22,581 bases of DNA, taken from contig JBKJQB010000340.1 in NCBI GenBank assembly GCA_046594105.1, forward strand, positions 1 to 22,581. Reading direction: 5' to 3'. This document shows, piece by piece, positions 15,448 through 22,581 of the stretch. How positions within the stretch are numbered: position 1 is the stretch's first letter; each line of letters begins with the position of its first letter. The DNA comes from JBDSGC01 sp046594105. GTDB taxonomy: Bacteria; Acidobacteriota; Thermoanaerobaculia; Gp7-AA8. Under the pieces are notes generated by a model that ran no database searches, had not been told where the DNA came from, and worked only from the letters and a program-made list of their open reading frames with translations. A program made the position numbers and the translations under genes.

Positions 15448-15476
15448 TTGACTTTCGCCTCCTTACCGCCCATATT
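15448..15476 (+). promoter_or_regulatory. Sigma-70-type promoter for lexA
   Basis: TTGACT (15448-15453), a 17-bp spacer and CATATT (15471-15476) lie directly downstream of the palindrome. The expected transcript start near 15483 gives a leader of about 12 nt that still contains the Shine-Dalgarno GAGGCG before ATG 15495. Confidence 0.6.
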
Positions 15477-15494
15477 GGTTTCAGCGAGGCGAAA

Positions 15495-16109
15495 ATGAAG
15501 TACCTGACCGAACGACAGCGCGACATCCTTCAATTCATCCGGGAGTTCCAGGCCGAACATGGCGTCACTCCGACGCACCGGGAGATCTGCGATCACTTCG
15601 GCTTCTCTTCCTACGGCACCGTCTACAAGCATCTGTCCCTGCTCGAGAAGAAGGGGCTGATCCGCCGCGACTGGAATCAGAAGCGGGGGGTGGAGCTGGT
15701 CGACCAGCCGAAAGAGCAGTCGACGACCAGCACCGCGCGCGAGCTACCCCTGTTCGGTTCGATCGCGGCGGGAAGGCCGATCGAAGCGGTGATCTCCGAC
15801 GAGACCATCACCGTTCCGGAGCGGCTGACGGGGCGCGGCGAGAACTACGTGCTCAAGGTTCGAGGCGACTCCATGATCGAGGACGGAATCCTCGATGGCG
15901 ACTTTGTGATCATCGCCCGCCGCGAGCAGGCCGACAACGGAGAGATGGTGGTCGCCAACGTAAACGGCGAAGTCACCTTGAAACGGTTCTACCACGAGGG
16001 CGAACGCGTTCGCCTGCAACCTGCGAATTCCATGATGAGTCCGATTTACGCCTCCGCCCGCGACGTCGCGGTGCAGGGGATCGTGGTCGGTTTGATGCGG
16101 CGGTTTTGA
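15495..16109 (+). CDS. lexA: SOS repressor LexA
   Basis: A 204-residue transcriptional repressor and autoprotease of the SOS DNA-damage response, inactivated when RecA filaments stimulate self-cleavage. The N-terminal winged helix (about 1-68) starts MKYLTERQRDILQFIREF and contains VTPTHREICDHFGFSSYGTVYKHL. The peptidase S24 domain has the Ala-Gly cleavage site A92-G93, nucleophile S126 in GDSMIEDGI, and general base K163 in EVTLKRF. Spacing between these matches E. coli LexA closely. ATG 15495 was chosen because of the upstream GAGG and normal length; an in-frame TTG at 15363 would read through the palindrome and promoter. An XRE regulator follows 19 nt after the stop. Confidence 0.97.
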   Translation: MKYLTERQRDILQFIREFQAEHGVTPTHREICDHFGFSSYGTVYKHLSLLEKKGLIRRDWNQKRGVELVDQPKEQSTTSTARELPLFGSIAAGRPIEAVISDETITVPERLTGRGENYVLKVRGDSMIEDGILDGDFVIIARREQADNGEMVVANVNGEVTLKRFYHEGERVRLQPANSMMSPIYASARDVAVQGIVVGLMRRF

Positions 16110-16128
16110 GCGGCGAAAGTGAGGGGTT

Positions 16129-16560
16129 ATGGATCTGGTTCTCAAACTTCGTGAAGTACGGCGTCTCCGCGGTCTGAGTCAGAAAGACGTGGCTCGGATG
16201 TCTGGAGTGGGCGAAAAAACCATCAGCTCATTCGAGACTGGCGACCGCATCGGCTCGATGAAGATCGGCCAGCTCAAGCAGCTGCTGGCGGTCTACGGAA
16301 TCACGGAATCGGAATTCTTCGGCGCGACGATCGAGAAGCAGATCGCGCCCTGGGAGCTCGATCAGGATCAGATGGCCACGGCCCGACTGCTCGACGATCT
16401 GCGCGGTCTCCCGAAATCAGTCCAGCGAAATCTGCTGGCAAAATTTCACCTGATGGTGGAGACGGTCTCGGAGGTCCAGGACCTCAAGGACCATCGCGAC
16501 AATCGCCCGCGGTTTGTTCGCGAGAATCCCGACTGGGCCATGCTCAACTCCCGGAACTGA
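16129..16560 (+). CDS. XRE-family helix-turn-helix regulator
   Basis: A 143-residue DNA-binding protein. Residues 5-62 form an HTH_3/XRE domain (LREVRRLRGLSQKDVARMSGV, EKTISSFETGDR, IGQLKQLLAVYG). Residues 65-143 are a charged, helix-rich tail with no domain I recognise; it may serve in dimerisation or effector binding. A strong Shine-Dalgarno (GAGGGG) precedes ATG 16129, 19 nt after lexA, so the two regulators are probably co-transcribed and this gene would be induced with lexA after DNA damage. Its target is unknown. There is no phage, toxin-antitoxin partner or protease domain nearby. The pairing with lexA is the main clue to its role. Confidence 0.85.
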   Translation: MDLVLKLREVRRLRGLSQKDVARMSGVGEKTISSFETGDRIGSMKIGQLKQLLAVYGITESEFFGATIEKQIAPWELDQDQMATARLLDDLRGLPKSVQRNLLAKFHLMVETVSEVQDLKDHRDNRPRFVRENPDWAMLNSRN

Positions 16561-16645
16561 ACCAGTTGCGCAGGGTGGGGTCGGTTTCTCGATCATTCGC
16601 TGAGTGGGAGATGAACGTGCCTCCGCGGCTCTGAGCGAAGCGAAC

Positions 16646-16755
16646 GTAGCGCCGGCATCCTTGCCGACCCCGGTGTCGGCTTCCAGCTGGCGCTGCTGGG
16701 CGAGATCCCGCGGGCAGGATGCCCGCGACACGGCCGGCAGGGATGCCGGCGCTAC
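16646..16755. repeat. Composite palindromic repeat element, 110 bp
   Basis: The 21-bp outer arms (16646-16666 and 16735-16755) are inverted with one mismatch and begin GTAGCGCCGGCATCC. Inside is a perfect 8-bp hairpin (16709-16716 with 16720-16727, 3-nt loop) and CCAGC/GCTGG half-sites. It fills most of the 273-bp gap between the convergent XRE and epimerase genes; the rest (16561-16645, 16756-16833) holds only a small hairpin at the XRE stop and a repeated GAGCCGAA on the minus strand. Short elements of this look are dispersed between genes in many environmental genomes; copy number here is unknown. It might also terminate both genes. Confidence 0.75.
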
Positions 16756-16833
16756 GAAAGGCCGCCCGTCTCCCACCGCGAAGCTTGGCTTCGGCTCTTG
16801 CGTTTCGGCTCTCGCGGCAGACTGTGCGCCGAG

Positions 16834-17742
16834 CTACGGGTAGATATGCGACATCGACGCGTCCACCGTCGGGTAGTCGAACCGGAACCCCTGCTCCGTT
16901 GCGCGGGTCGGTAGCACCCGCTGGCCTCCCAGCAGCATCTCATCCGCCATCTGCCCCAGCGCCAGGCGCAGAGCGAACGCCGGTGCAGGCAGGATTGCCG
17001 GCCGATGCATCGCCCGCCCCAGCGCAGAGGAGAACTGCGCGTTGGTCACCGGGTTCGGAGCCGTCACGTTGTACACGCCGCGAACTTCGGGATGATCGAT
17101 GGCCCACACAATCATCCGGAGCAGATCCTGTCGATCGACCCACGACATCCATTGCTTGCCGCTCCCCATCGGACCGCCTGCTCCCAGTCGGAAGGGAAGA
17201 GCCATCTTGGCCAGCGCGCCGCCTTCGGAGCCCAGCACGATTCCGAATCGCATCAGGACCACGCGCGCCACGTTCTCCGCTCGACGGGCGATCTCTTCCC
17301 AACGACCGGTGACCTGGGCCAGAAATCCGCTGCCCGAGGCGGACTGTTCGTCGATCAACTCGTCACCCCGATCTCCGTAATGACCGATGGCCGACGCGCT
17401 GATGAAGACCCGATCGGGACGAGGCGCGGTCAGCATCACGTCGACCAGCGCACCGGTGACCGTCTCCCGACTCTGCAGAATGGCCCGCTTGCGCTTCTCC
17501 GTCCATCGCCCCGCGCCGACGTTTTCCCCGGCGAGATTGATCACCACGTCGGCGGAGCGAACGATGTCCATCCATGCGGTCGGCTCCGTCGGATTCCACA
17601 GCACCGGCTTTCCCGCTTTGACACTGGACGGGGTGCGCGTGAGGACGGACACGTCGTCCCCACGGGCAGCGAGGACTCCCGCCAGTGCTTCCCCGATGAA
17701 GCCGCTTCCGCCAGAGATCACCATTCGAGTCATGGAGCGCAT
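16834..17742 (-). CDS. TIGR01777-family NAD(P)-dependent epimerase (YfcH-like)
   Basis: A 302-residue atypical short-chain dehydrogenase/reductase. The N-terminal dinucleotide motif SGGSGFIGEALAGVLAARG is followed by VINLAGENVGAGRWTEKRKRAIL, the stretch typical of TIGR01777/YfcH proteins. SASAIGHYGDRGDE holds the Ser and Tyr active-site positions, and MSWVDRQDLLRMIVWAI is family-typical. The C-terminal DUF1731-like region has LGQMADEMLLGGQRVLP and ends RFDYPTVDASM. The substrate is unknown; the family contains cell-division inhibitor-like annotations (SulA) that are historical and not supported here. Starts at 17733 or 17724 (MVISGGSGFIG) are also possible, and 17724 best matches the family; none has a Shine-Dalgarno. 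It starts just beyond the tsaD terminator and converges with the XRE gene. Confidence 0.9.
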   Translation of the reverse strand: MRSMTRMVISGGSGFIGEALAGVLAARGDDVSVLTRTPSSVKAGKPVLWNPTEPTAWMDIVRSADVVINLAGENVGAGRWTEKRKRAILQSRETVTGALVDVMLTAPRPDRVFISASAIGHYGDRGDELIDEQSASGSGFLAQVTGRWEEIARRAENVARVVLMRFGIVLGSEGGALAKMALPFRLGAGGPMGSGKQWMSWVDRQDLLRMIVWAIDHPEVRGVYNVTAPNPVTNAQFSSALGRAMHRPAILPAPAFALRLALGQMADEMLLGGQRVLPTRATEQGFRFDYPTVDASMSHIYP

Positions 17743-17757
17743 TGTGCGCCGGCGGAC

Positions 17758-17794
17758 AAAAAATTGCCCCCCGCGAGAGCGACGCGGGGGGCAA
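17758..17794 (-). terminator. Strong intrinsic terminator after tsaD
   Basis: A perfect 12-bp stem (17764-17775 with 17783-17794, 7-nt loop) is followed on the minus strand by six T residues. It lies 158 nt past the tsaD stop and only about 16 nt before the start of the epimerase gene. Its loop plus 3 stem bases (17776-17785) are perfectly complementary to 17843-17852 upstream on the same transcript. Confidence 0.88.
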
Positions 17795-17952
17795 CTATCG
17801 GCACGAGAGAGGGAAATCAGAGTAGGAGATCAGATGGTCACTGCGTCGCTCTGTTGATTCGACGCGGCCGCAAGGGGAAGGTTTCGGACTCCCTGTGACC
17901 AATCGAAGTCAGAAGTCGCTGACGACCAAGCGATAGGGCCGAAACGGCCAGC

Positions 17953-18975
17953 TCACCCGAAGCGGGATCGCGCGGTGACCCGACGCGGATCGACGGCGCC
18001 TTCCGGCTTCTGCAGCGCAGCGAACGCGATCATGGCCGCGTTATCCGTACAGTAGTTTTTTTCCGGAATGCGAACGGTCACGCCACGTCGCTGGCCCCAT
18101 GCGGCCATCCGGGCCCGAACCACTCCATTCGCGGCCACCCCTCCCGCCACGGCCACCTCTTGCGGGAAGGGCGGATCGATCCCCGCCCAGATTCCGTCGA
18201 GCCGGTCGAACAGCTGGTCGATCAACGCCGTCTGAAACGACAGAGAAAAATCGGCAAGGTCCTGCACGTTCCCCGTCGCGGAGATTTCGTATTGGCGCGC
18301 CAGTCGAATCGCTGCCGCCTTCACACCGGAGTAAGAAAAGTCCGCCGATCTCTCATTGAACTGCGGCATGGAGAAACCAAACCGGCGCCGCCCATCGCCT
18401 CCGCCGGTTGCCGCCCTCTCGATCTGCGGACCTCCCGGGTACGGCAGCCCGATGAACTTGGCGACCTTGTCGAAGGTCTCTCCGATGGCGTCATCGCGTG
18501 TTCGGTTCAGCATCTGCACGCTTCCGTCCCGCACGTCGTAAATCGACGAATGCCCTCCCGAGATCACCAGACTGAGAAATCGATCTGGAATCGCAGTGGC
18601 CGGACCAGAGGCCCGAAGATAGGGCGAGAAGATGTGACCTTCCAGATGATTCACCGGCACCAGCGGGATCCCCAATCCGTAGCTCAGTCCCTGGGCGCCG
18701 GCCACCCCCACCAGCAACGCTCCGATCAGGCCGGGCCCGTTGGTAACGGCGATGCGGTCGATGTCGTTCCAGGCGACGCCAGCCTCCCCCACCGCGCGCG
18801 ACACCAGCGGGAACAGATGCTGGAGATGTTCGCGCGAAGCGATCTCCGGGACCACTCCGCCGAAGGGCTGGTGGCGCTCGATCTGTGAGGAGATGAGGTT
18901 CACCCGCACCGTGCCGTCCTGATCGAGGAGGGCAACCGATGTTTCATCGCAGGAGGTTTCGATCCCCAGGATCAT
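17953..18975 (-). CDS. tsaD: tRNA N6-adenosine threonylcarbamoyltransferase TsaD
   Basis: A 340-residue ASKHA-fold enzyme that transfers the threonylcarbamoyl group from TC-AMP to A37 of ANN-decoding tRNAs, working with TsaB and TsaE. The N-terminus ILGIETSCDETSVALL is canonical; metal-binding histidines lie in NHLEGH (H110 and H114). FGGVVPEIASREH, TNGPGLIGALLVG, LVISGGHSSIYDV, GETFDKVAKFIGLPYPGGP and VAVAGGVAANG all match the family. The start at 18975 gives the normal length; the frame stays open to ATG 19026, which has an AAGG-like upstream sequence, but the added 17 residues are not family-like. The gene is divergent from valS. Downstream are a 158-nt tail and a strong terminator. Identity is secure; the start is less so. 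Confidence 0.96.
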   Translation of the reverse strand: MILGIETSCDETSVALLDQDGTVRVNLISSQIERHQPFGGVVPEIASREHLQHLFPLVSRAVGEAGVAWNDIDRIAVTNGPGLIGALLVGVAGAQGLSYGLGIPLVPVNHLEGHIFSPYLRASGPATAIPDRFLSLVISGGHSSIYDVRDGSVQMLNRTRDDAIGETFDKVAKFIGLPYPGGPQIERAATGGGDGRRRFGFSMPQFNERSADFSYSGVKAAAIRLARQYEISATGNVQDLADFSLSFQTALIDQLFDRLDGIWAGIDPPFPQEVAVAGGVAANGVVRARMAAWGQRRGVTVRIPEKNYCTDNAAMIAFAALQKPEGAVDPRRVTARSRFG

Positions 18976-19069
18976 GAGGGACGCGATCATCGACCAACGC
19001 CGCCCGCGATTGCAACTCGATCCCATCGGCCTTCGCCAAACGCGCCCGGGAGCTCCACGATCGCTGCCC

Positions 19070-19075
19070 TATAAT
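19070..19075 (+). promoter_or_regulatory. Perfect -10 hexamer for valS
   Basis: TATAAT ends 16 nt before the valS ATG. No good -35 is seen at 16-18 bp. A start point about 7 nt downstream would give a leader of about 10 nt without a Shine-Dalgarno. Confidence 0.45.
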
Positions 19076-19091
19076 CGCGCGCCTTGACCTC

Positions 19092-21722
19092 ATGAAAGAA
19101 GAACTGGCCACCCGTTACGACCCGAAGGATTTCGAACAGCGCCTCTACCGGAGCTGGGAAGAGAAGGATTTCTTCAAGCCTCTGATGGATCGGGAACGCC
19201 CGAAATTCTCCATCGTGATTCCGCCCCCCAACGTCACCGGGCGATTGCACATCGGCCATGCACTGGTGAACACGCTGCAGGACATCGTGACGCGCTGGAA
19301 GCGAATGAGCGGTTTCAACACGCTCTGGCTTCCCGGAACCGACCACGCCGGCATCGCCACGCAGATGGTGGTCGAGCGCGAGCTCAACAAGCAGGGCATC
19401 AACCGCCACGACCTCGGGCGTGAGGCATTCGTCGAGAAAATCTGGGAATGGAAGCAGTCCTACGGCGACCAGATCCTCGATCAGCTCAAGCGGCTGGGCG
19501 CGTCTGCCGACTGGAGTCGCAGCCGCTTCACCCTCGATGAAGGTCTCTCGCGCGCGGTCCGCGAGGTCTTCGTCCGCCTGTACGACGACGGCCTGATCTA
19601 CCGCGCCCTGGCCATGGTGAACTGGTGCCCCTTCTGCCGGACCGCGATCTCGGATGTCGAAGTGGAGTTCCGCGACGTGCACGGAGAGATCTACGAGATC
19701 GACTACCCGATCGAAGGATCGAGCGAAAGAGTCACCGTAGCCACCACCCGTCCGGAGACCATGCTTGGTGACAGTGGCCTGGCCGTGCATCCGGAGGATC
19801 CTCGCTACCAGTCGCTGATTGGAAAGAACGCCGTCCTGCCGATCGCGGGACGAATCCTGCCCATCGTCGCCGATCCCATTCTGGTCGACCCGACGTTCGG
19901 CACGGGTGTGGTCAAGCTCACGCCGGCTCACGACAAGAATGACTACGAGGCGGGCCAGCGCAACGGGCTGGCCCAGATCCAGGTGCTCGATGAAAGCGGG
20001 CGCATGAATGAAACGGCCGGACCTGCCTACGCCGGGCTGGACCGCTTCGAAGCACGGCGAAAGATCCTCGAGGAGCTGAACGGTCTGGGGCTGCTCCGAT
20101 CGACCAGGGACTACGACAACGTGGTCGGCTTCCACGGCAAATGCGACACGATCATCGAGCCGATGGTGTCGCGGCAGTGGTTCGTGAAAATCGAGCCGCT
20201 GGCCAGACCAGCCATCGAGGCCGTTCGCAGCGGCGCGATTCAGATCATCCCGCAGAGTTGGGAGGCCACGTACTTCAACTGGATGGAGAACATCCACGAC
20301 TGGACCATCTCCCGACAGCTCTGGTGGGGCCATCGCATTCCTGCGTACTACTGCCCCAATGGACACATGACCGTCGCCCGCGACACTCCGGTAGCCTGCC
20401 CGGAGTGCAGGTCGACGGAAATCACGCAGGAGACCGACGTCCTGGATACCTGGTTCTCCTCGGGACTGTGGCCGTTCTCCACCATGGGCTGGCCGGAGGA
20501 AACGGCCGACTACCGATCCTTCTATCCGACCGACCTGCTCATCACCGGCTTCGACATCCTCTTCTTCTGGGTGGCCCGGATGATCATGTTCGGCCTCCGC
20601 TTCACCGGCAAAGCTCCCTTCAGCCAGGTATTCCTCAACGGTCTGGTGCGCGACGAGTTCGGCCAGAAAATGTCGAAGACCAAAGGGAACGTGATCGATC
20701 CGCTAGACGTGATCGACGAATTCGGCGCCGACGCAGTTCGCTTCACCCTGGCCATCTTCGCCTCGGGGCGGGACATTCCGCTGGCCCGCAACCGGATGCA
20801 GGGCTACGCGGCGTTTGCCAACAAGATCTGGAACGCCTCGCGGTTCGCCATGATGCACATCGATTCCGATCTGCGCAGCGCCAGAGCGATCGATCGCGAC
20901 GCGCTGCAGACCGTGGAGCGCTGGATTCTCTCCCGGCTCAACGAGACCACGCGCACGGTCAACAAAGCCCTGGCGGCCTACCGTTTCGACGAGGCCTCCA
21001 ACACGATTTATCAATTCTTCTGGCACGAGTTCTGTGATTGGTACATCGAGATGGCCAAGCCGGTGCTGCTGGGCCGTCACGGTGACGAGGCGGCCCGCCA
21101 GCGAGCGCGCCGGGTGCTGCTCGAGGTGCTGGATCGCTCGCTCCGCCTGCTTCACCCCTTCATGCCGTTCATCACCGACGAGATCTGGCTCAAGCTCGGC
21201 GGCGTGGAGCCTTCGATCATGGTGGCCCCCTATCCGGTGCCGGAAGAGATCATGGAGGACGCCGAAGCGGAACGTCTCATCGCAGCGATCAAAGGAATGA
21301 TCACCACCGTGCGGAACGTGCGCGCCGAGCGTGGCTTCACTCCGAAAGACCGCTTCACCCTCTTCATTCGAACCAATCAGCAGCGGGAGACCGCGTTTTT
21401 TGATGGCAATGCCTATCTTCTTCTGGAGCTGGCGCGACTCACCGATCTGAAGATCAATCAGGAGCCGCCGGAAGGTGCGCATCACGACGTGGTGGAGGGT
21501 TTCGCCATCTCCGTCGTCTTTCCGGAAAAGGTCATCACCCCTGAGCAGATCGAACGGACGCAGCGAGAGATCGAGAAGAGCCGCAAAGAGCTCGCGGCGC
21601 TCGACGCGAAGCTGGCAAACGAGCAGTTCCTGAGCAACGCTCCCCGCGCGGTGATCCAGGGCGCTCAGTCGCGGCAGATGGAGCTCAAAGAGAGAATCGG
21701 GAAGCTCTTACAGAATCAGTGA
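19092..21722 (+). CDS. valS: Valyl-tRNA synthetase
   Basis: An 876-residue class Ia aminoacyl-tRNA synthetase that charges tRNA-Val, of normal bacterial length. The N-terminus MKEELATRYDPKDFEQRLY is followed by PPPNVTGRLHIGHAL with HIGH at 53-56. The connective peptide/editing domain (about 190-350) has VTVATTRPETMLGDSGLAVHP. WFSSGLWPFSTMGWPE and DILFFWVARMIMF lie before KMSKT at 526-530, followed by KGNVIDPLDVIDEFGADAVRF. The anticodon-binding region has FCDWYIEMAKP and FMPFITDEIW, and the C-terminal about 65 residues form the valyl-specific coiled coil (EQIERTQREIEKSRKELAALDAKL, shortened here to its core). The sequence shows a class-typical CxxC pair near 420-435 (CPECRS). birA follows after 64 nt; no terminator separates them. 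Confidence 0.98.
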   Translation: MKEELATRYDPKDFEQRLYRSWEEKDFFKPLMDRERPKFSIVIPPPNVTGRLHIGHALVNTLQDIVTRWKRMSGFNTLWLPGTDHAGIATQMVVERELNKQGINRHDLGREAFVEKIWEWKQSYGDQILDQLKRLGASADWSRSRFTLDEGLSRAVREVFVRLYDDGLIYRALAMVNWCPFCRTAISDVEVEFRDVHGEIYEIDYPIEGSSERVTVATTRPETMLGDSGLAVHPEDPRYQSLIGKNAVLPIAGRILPIVADPILVDPTFGTGVVKLTPAHDKNDYEAGQRNGLAQIQVLDESGRMNETAGPAYAGLDRFEARRKILEELNGLGLLRSTRDYDNVVGFHGKCDTIIEPMVSRQWFVKIEPLARPAIEAVRSGAIQIIPQSWEATYFNWMENIHDWTISRQLWWGHRIPAYYCPNGHMTVARDTPVACPECRSTEITQETDVLDTWFSSGLWPFSTMGWPEETADYRSFYPTDLLITGFDILFFWVARMIMFGLRFTGKAPFSQVFLNGLVRDEFGQKMSKTKGNVIDPLDVIDEFGADAVRFTLAIFASGRDIPLARNRMQGYAAFANKIWNASRFAMMHIDSDLRSARAIDRDALQTVERWILSRLNETTRTVNKALAAYRFDEASNTIYQFFWHEFCDWYIEMAKPVLLGRHGDEAARQRARRVLLEVLDRSLRLLHPFMPFITDEIWLKLGGVEPSIMVAPYPVPEEIMEDAEAERLIAAIKGMITTVRNVRAERGFTPKDRFTLFIRTNQQRETAFFDGNAYLLLELARLTDLKINQEPPEGAHHDVVEGFAISVVFPEKVITPEQIERTQREIEKSRKELAALDAKLANEQFLSNAPRAVIQGAQSRQMELKERIGKLLQNQ

Positions 21723-21786
21723 GGCTTTCGGACATATGCTCCGTCGGTACCGAGGTTCCACCGATGCGACATGACCGACTCCAGCC

Positions 21787-22557
21787 ATGATCAAGCTCGA
21801 CACGCGCCAGATCGTGATGCGACTGAAAATCCTCGAGTCGGTGGTGCTGATTCCTCGCGTGGCCTCGACCAATCTCATCGCCCGGCGCGTCCTTCATGAG
21901 TGCATCGAGAACGAGCTCTCCCTTCCGAAAGCCATCATCATCGCCGGCGAGCAGTTCGCCGGGCGGGGCCGCAACGAACGCCAGTGGTCCTCGCCTGCGG
22001 GGAAAGGCATCTACGCAACCACACTGATCACCCGGCCGCTCGAAGAACTGCAGGTCATTCCCCTGGCCATCGCCAATATCCTGGCCACATTCGTCCACGA
22101 CGCGTTCGGCATCGACGCACGCATCAAATGGCCGAACGACATTCTGGTCCATGGAAAGAAGCTGGCGGGGATCCTGATCGAGGCAAGGATTCAGGAGGAC
22201 CGCGCGCTGCTCCTGATCGGAACGGGCATCAACGTGGAGCCCGTGCAGGACGACGATCGGATCAACGCCGTCTCGCTCAGCGAAGTGTCCGATCGGGAGA
22301 TCGGTGGATTGGCCGCGGCAACGGATGCATTCATCACCGCCATGGACCAGGGACTCGACCGCCCATTCGAGCGCTCCGCCGTTCTCCAGCAATGGCGGTC
22401 GCTGACCATCCATCAGCCCGGCGATCCCATCACCTGCGTCATCGGCGAACGGACCATCCGTGGGACGTGGAGCGGGATCGATGATCAGGGCCGCGCCATC
22501 GTGCAGGAAGGGATCGATTCGGTCGCCGTGAGTGCCGGAGATCTGATTCTGACCTGA
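21787..22557 (+). CDS. birA: Biotin-[acetyl-CoA-carboxylase] ligase, monofunctional (no HTH)
   Basis: A 256-residue biotin protein ligase that makes biotinyl-AMP and attaches biotin to a lysine of carboxylase carrier proteins. Motifs: VASTN near 25, AGRGRNERQW (biotinyl-AMP loop, 58-67), KWPNDI at 114-119, KKLAGILIE with K125, and LIGTGINV. The C-terminal SH3-like BPL_C domain is present (GERTIRGTWSGIDDQGRAIV). There is no N-terminal helix-turn-helix, so unlike E. coli BirA it should not repress biotin genes. ATG 21787 lacks a convincing Shine-Dalgarno; an in-frame ATG at 21817 is an alternative. It follows valS by 64 nt on the same strand. Only 24 bases remain after it. Confidence 0.95.
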   Translation: MIKLDTRQIVMRLKILESVVLIPRVASTNLIARRVLHECIENELSLPKAIIIAGEQFAGRGRNERQWSSPAGKGIYATTLITRPLEELQVIPLAIANILATFVHDAFGIDARIKWPNDILVHGKKLAGILIEARIQEDRALLLIGTGINVEPVQDDDRINAVSLSEVSDREIGGLAAATDAFITAMDQGLDRPFERSAVLQQWRSLTIHQPGDPITCVIGERTIRGTWSGIDDQGRAIVQEGIDSVAVSAGDLILT

Positions 22558-22581
22558 GCGACCCCGCTCTGCTCTCCGCTG

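Noticed and set aside
15363..15494. N-terminal extension of LexA from TTG 15363
   Set aside because: It would read through the palindromes and promoter, is unlike LexA, and ATG 15495 has a Shine-Dalgarno and gives normal length.
17795..17952. Possible tRNA or small RNA gene in the gap after tsaD
   Set aside because: No cloverleaf, T-loop or clear promoter could be found; only a small GGCCG/CGGCC hairpin and the segment complementary to the terminator loop.
18976..19026. TsaD start at 19026
   Set aside because: The extra 17 residues are Arg/Ser-rich and not family-like, although an AAGG lies upstream; kept as an alternative only.
1..22581. CRISPR array, insertion sequence or prophage
   Set aside because: No regularly spaced direct repeats, transposase, integrase or phage genes were seen on either strand.

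Overview
The window is a GC-rich chromosomal segment of a Gram-negative, LPS-making bacterium that probably carries type IV pili. No phage, plasmid, transposase, CRISPR, rRNA or tRNA signal was found. The mix of features (PilB-PilT-PilC with a PilS kinase, a stand-alone CsgG-like protein, tandem-FHA signalling protein, LexA next to an XRE regulator, ValS followed by an HTH-less BirA, and composite palindromic repeats between genes) would fit Acidobacteriota or a deltaproteobacterium-like lineage. That placement is inference only; no marker sequence was searched.

Layout. 1-9836 is almost entirely on the minus strand: the 5' part of ruvB (cut by the window edge), pilS, then upstream pilC, pilT and pilB, a secreted CsgG/HfaB-family protein, a GGDEF diguanylate cyclase and a zinc-ribbon/tandem-FHA protein. 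9933-12532 (plus) holds a membrane chemoreceptor and a CheW adaptor. 12616-12780 (minus) is a very small Cys-rich DUF5522-type gene. 12839-16560 (plus) holds hldA, hldC and a heptosyltransferase for the ADP-heptose/LPS inner core, then lexA with an XRE regulator. 16646-16755 is a composite palindromic repeat between convergent genes. 16834-18975 (minus) holds a TIGR01777 epimerase and tsaD. 19092-22557 (plus) holds valS and birA.

How the genes work together. PilB extends and PilT retracts pili through the PilC platform. PilB carries a recognisable two-motif MshEN-type N-terminal domain, which in other proteins binds c-di-GMP. The nearby GGDEF protein has both an active-site GGEEF and an inhibitory RxxD site, so c-di-GMP control of the pilus motor is plausible. 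The receptor/CheW pair lacks a local CheA or CheY. PilS lacks a local PilR.

Regulation visible in the sequence: three strong intrinsic terminators (after csgG, pilC and tsaD), a consensus-like promoter for pilB, and a lexA promoter abutted by a 34-bp near-perfect palindrome that is a good candidate operator. Most genes are conserved housekeeping or surface functions. I did not find a clear new multi-gene system; the more novel signals are regulatory and repeat elements. No gene-free stretch exceeds 300 bases; the longest (16561-16833) is described under its repeat.
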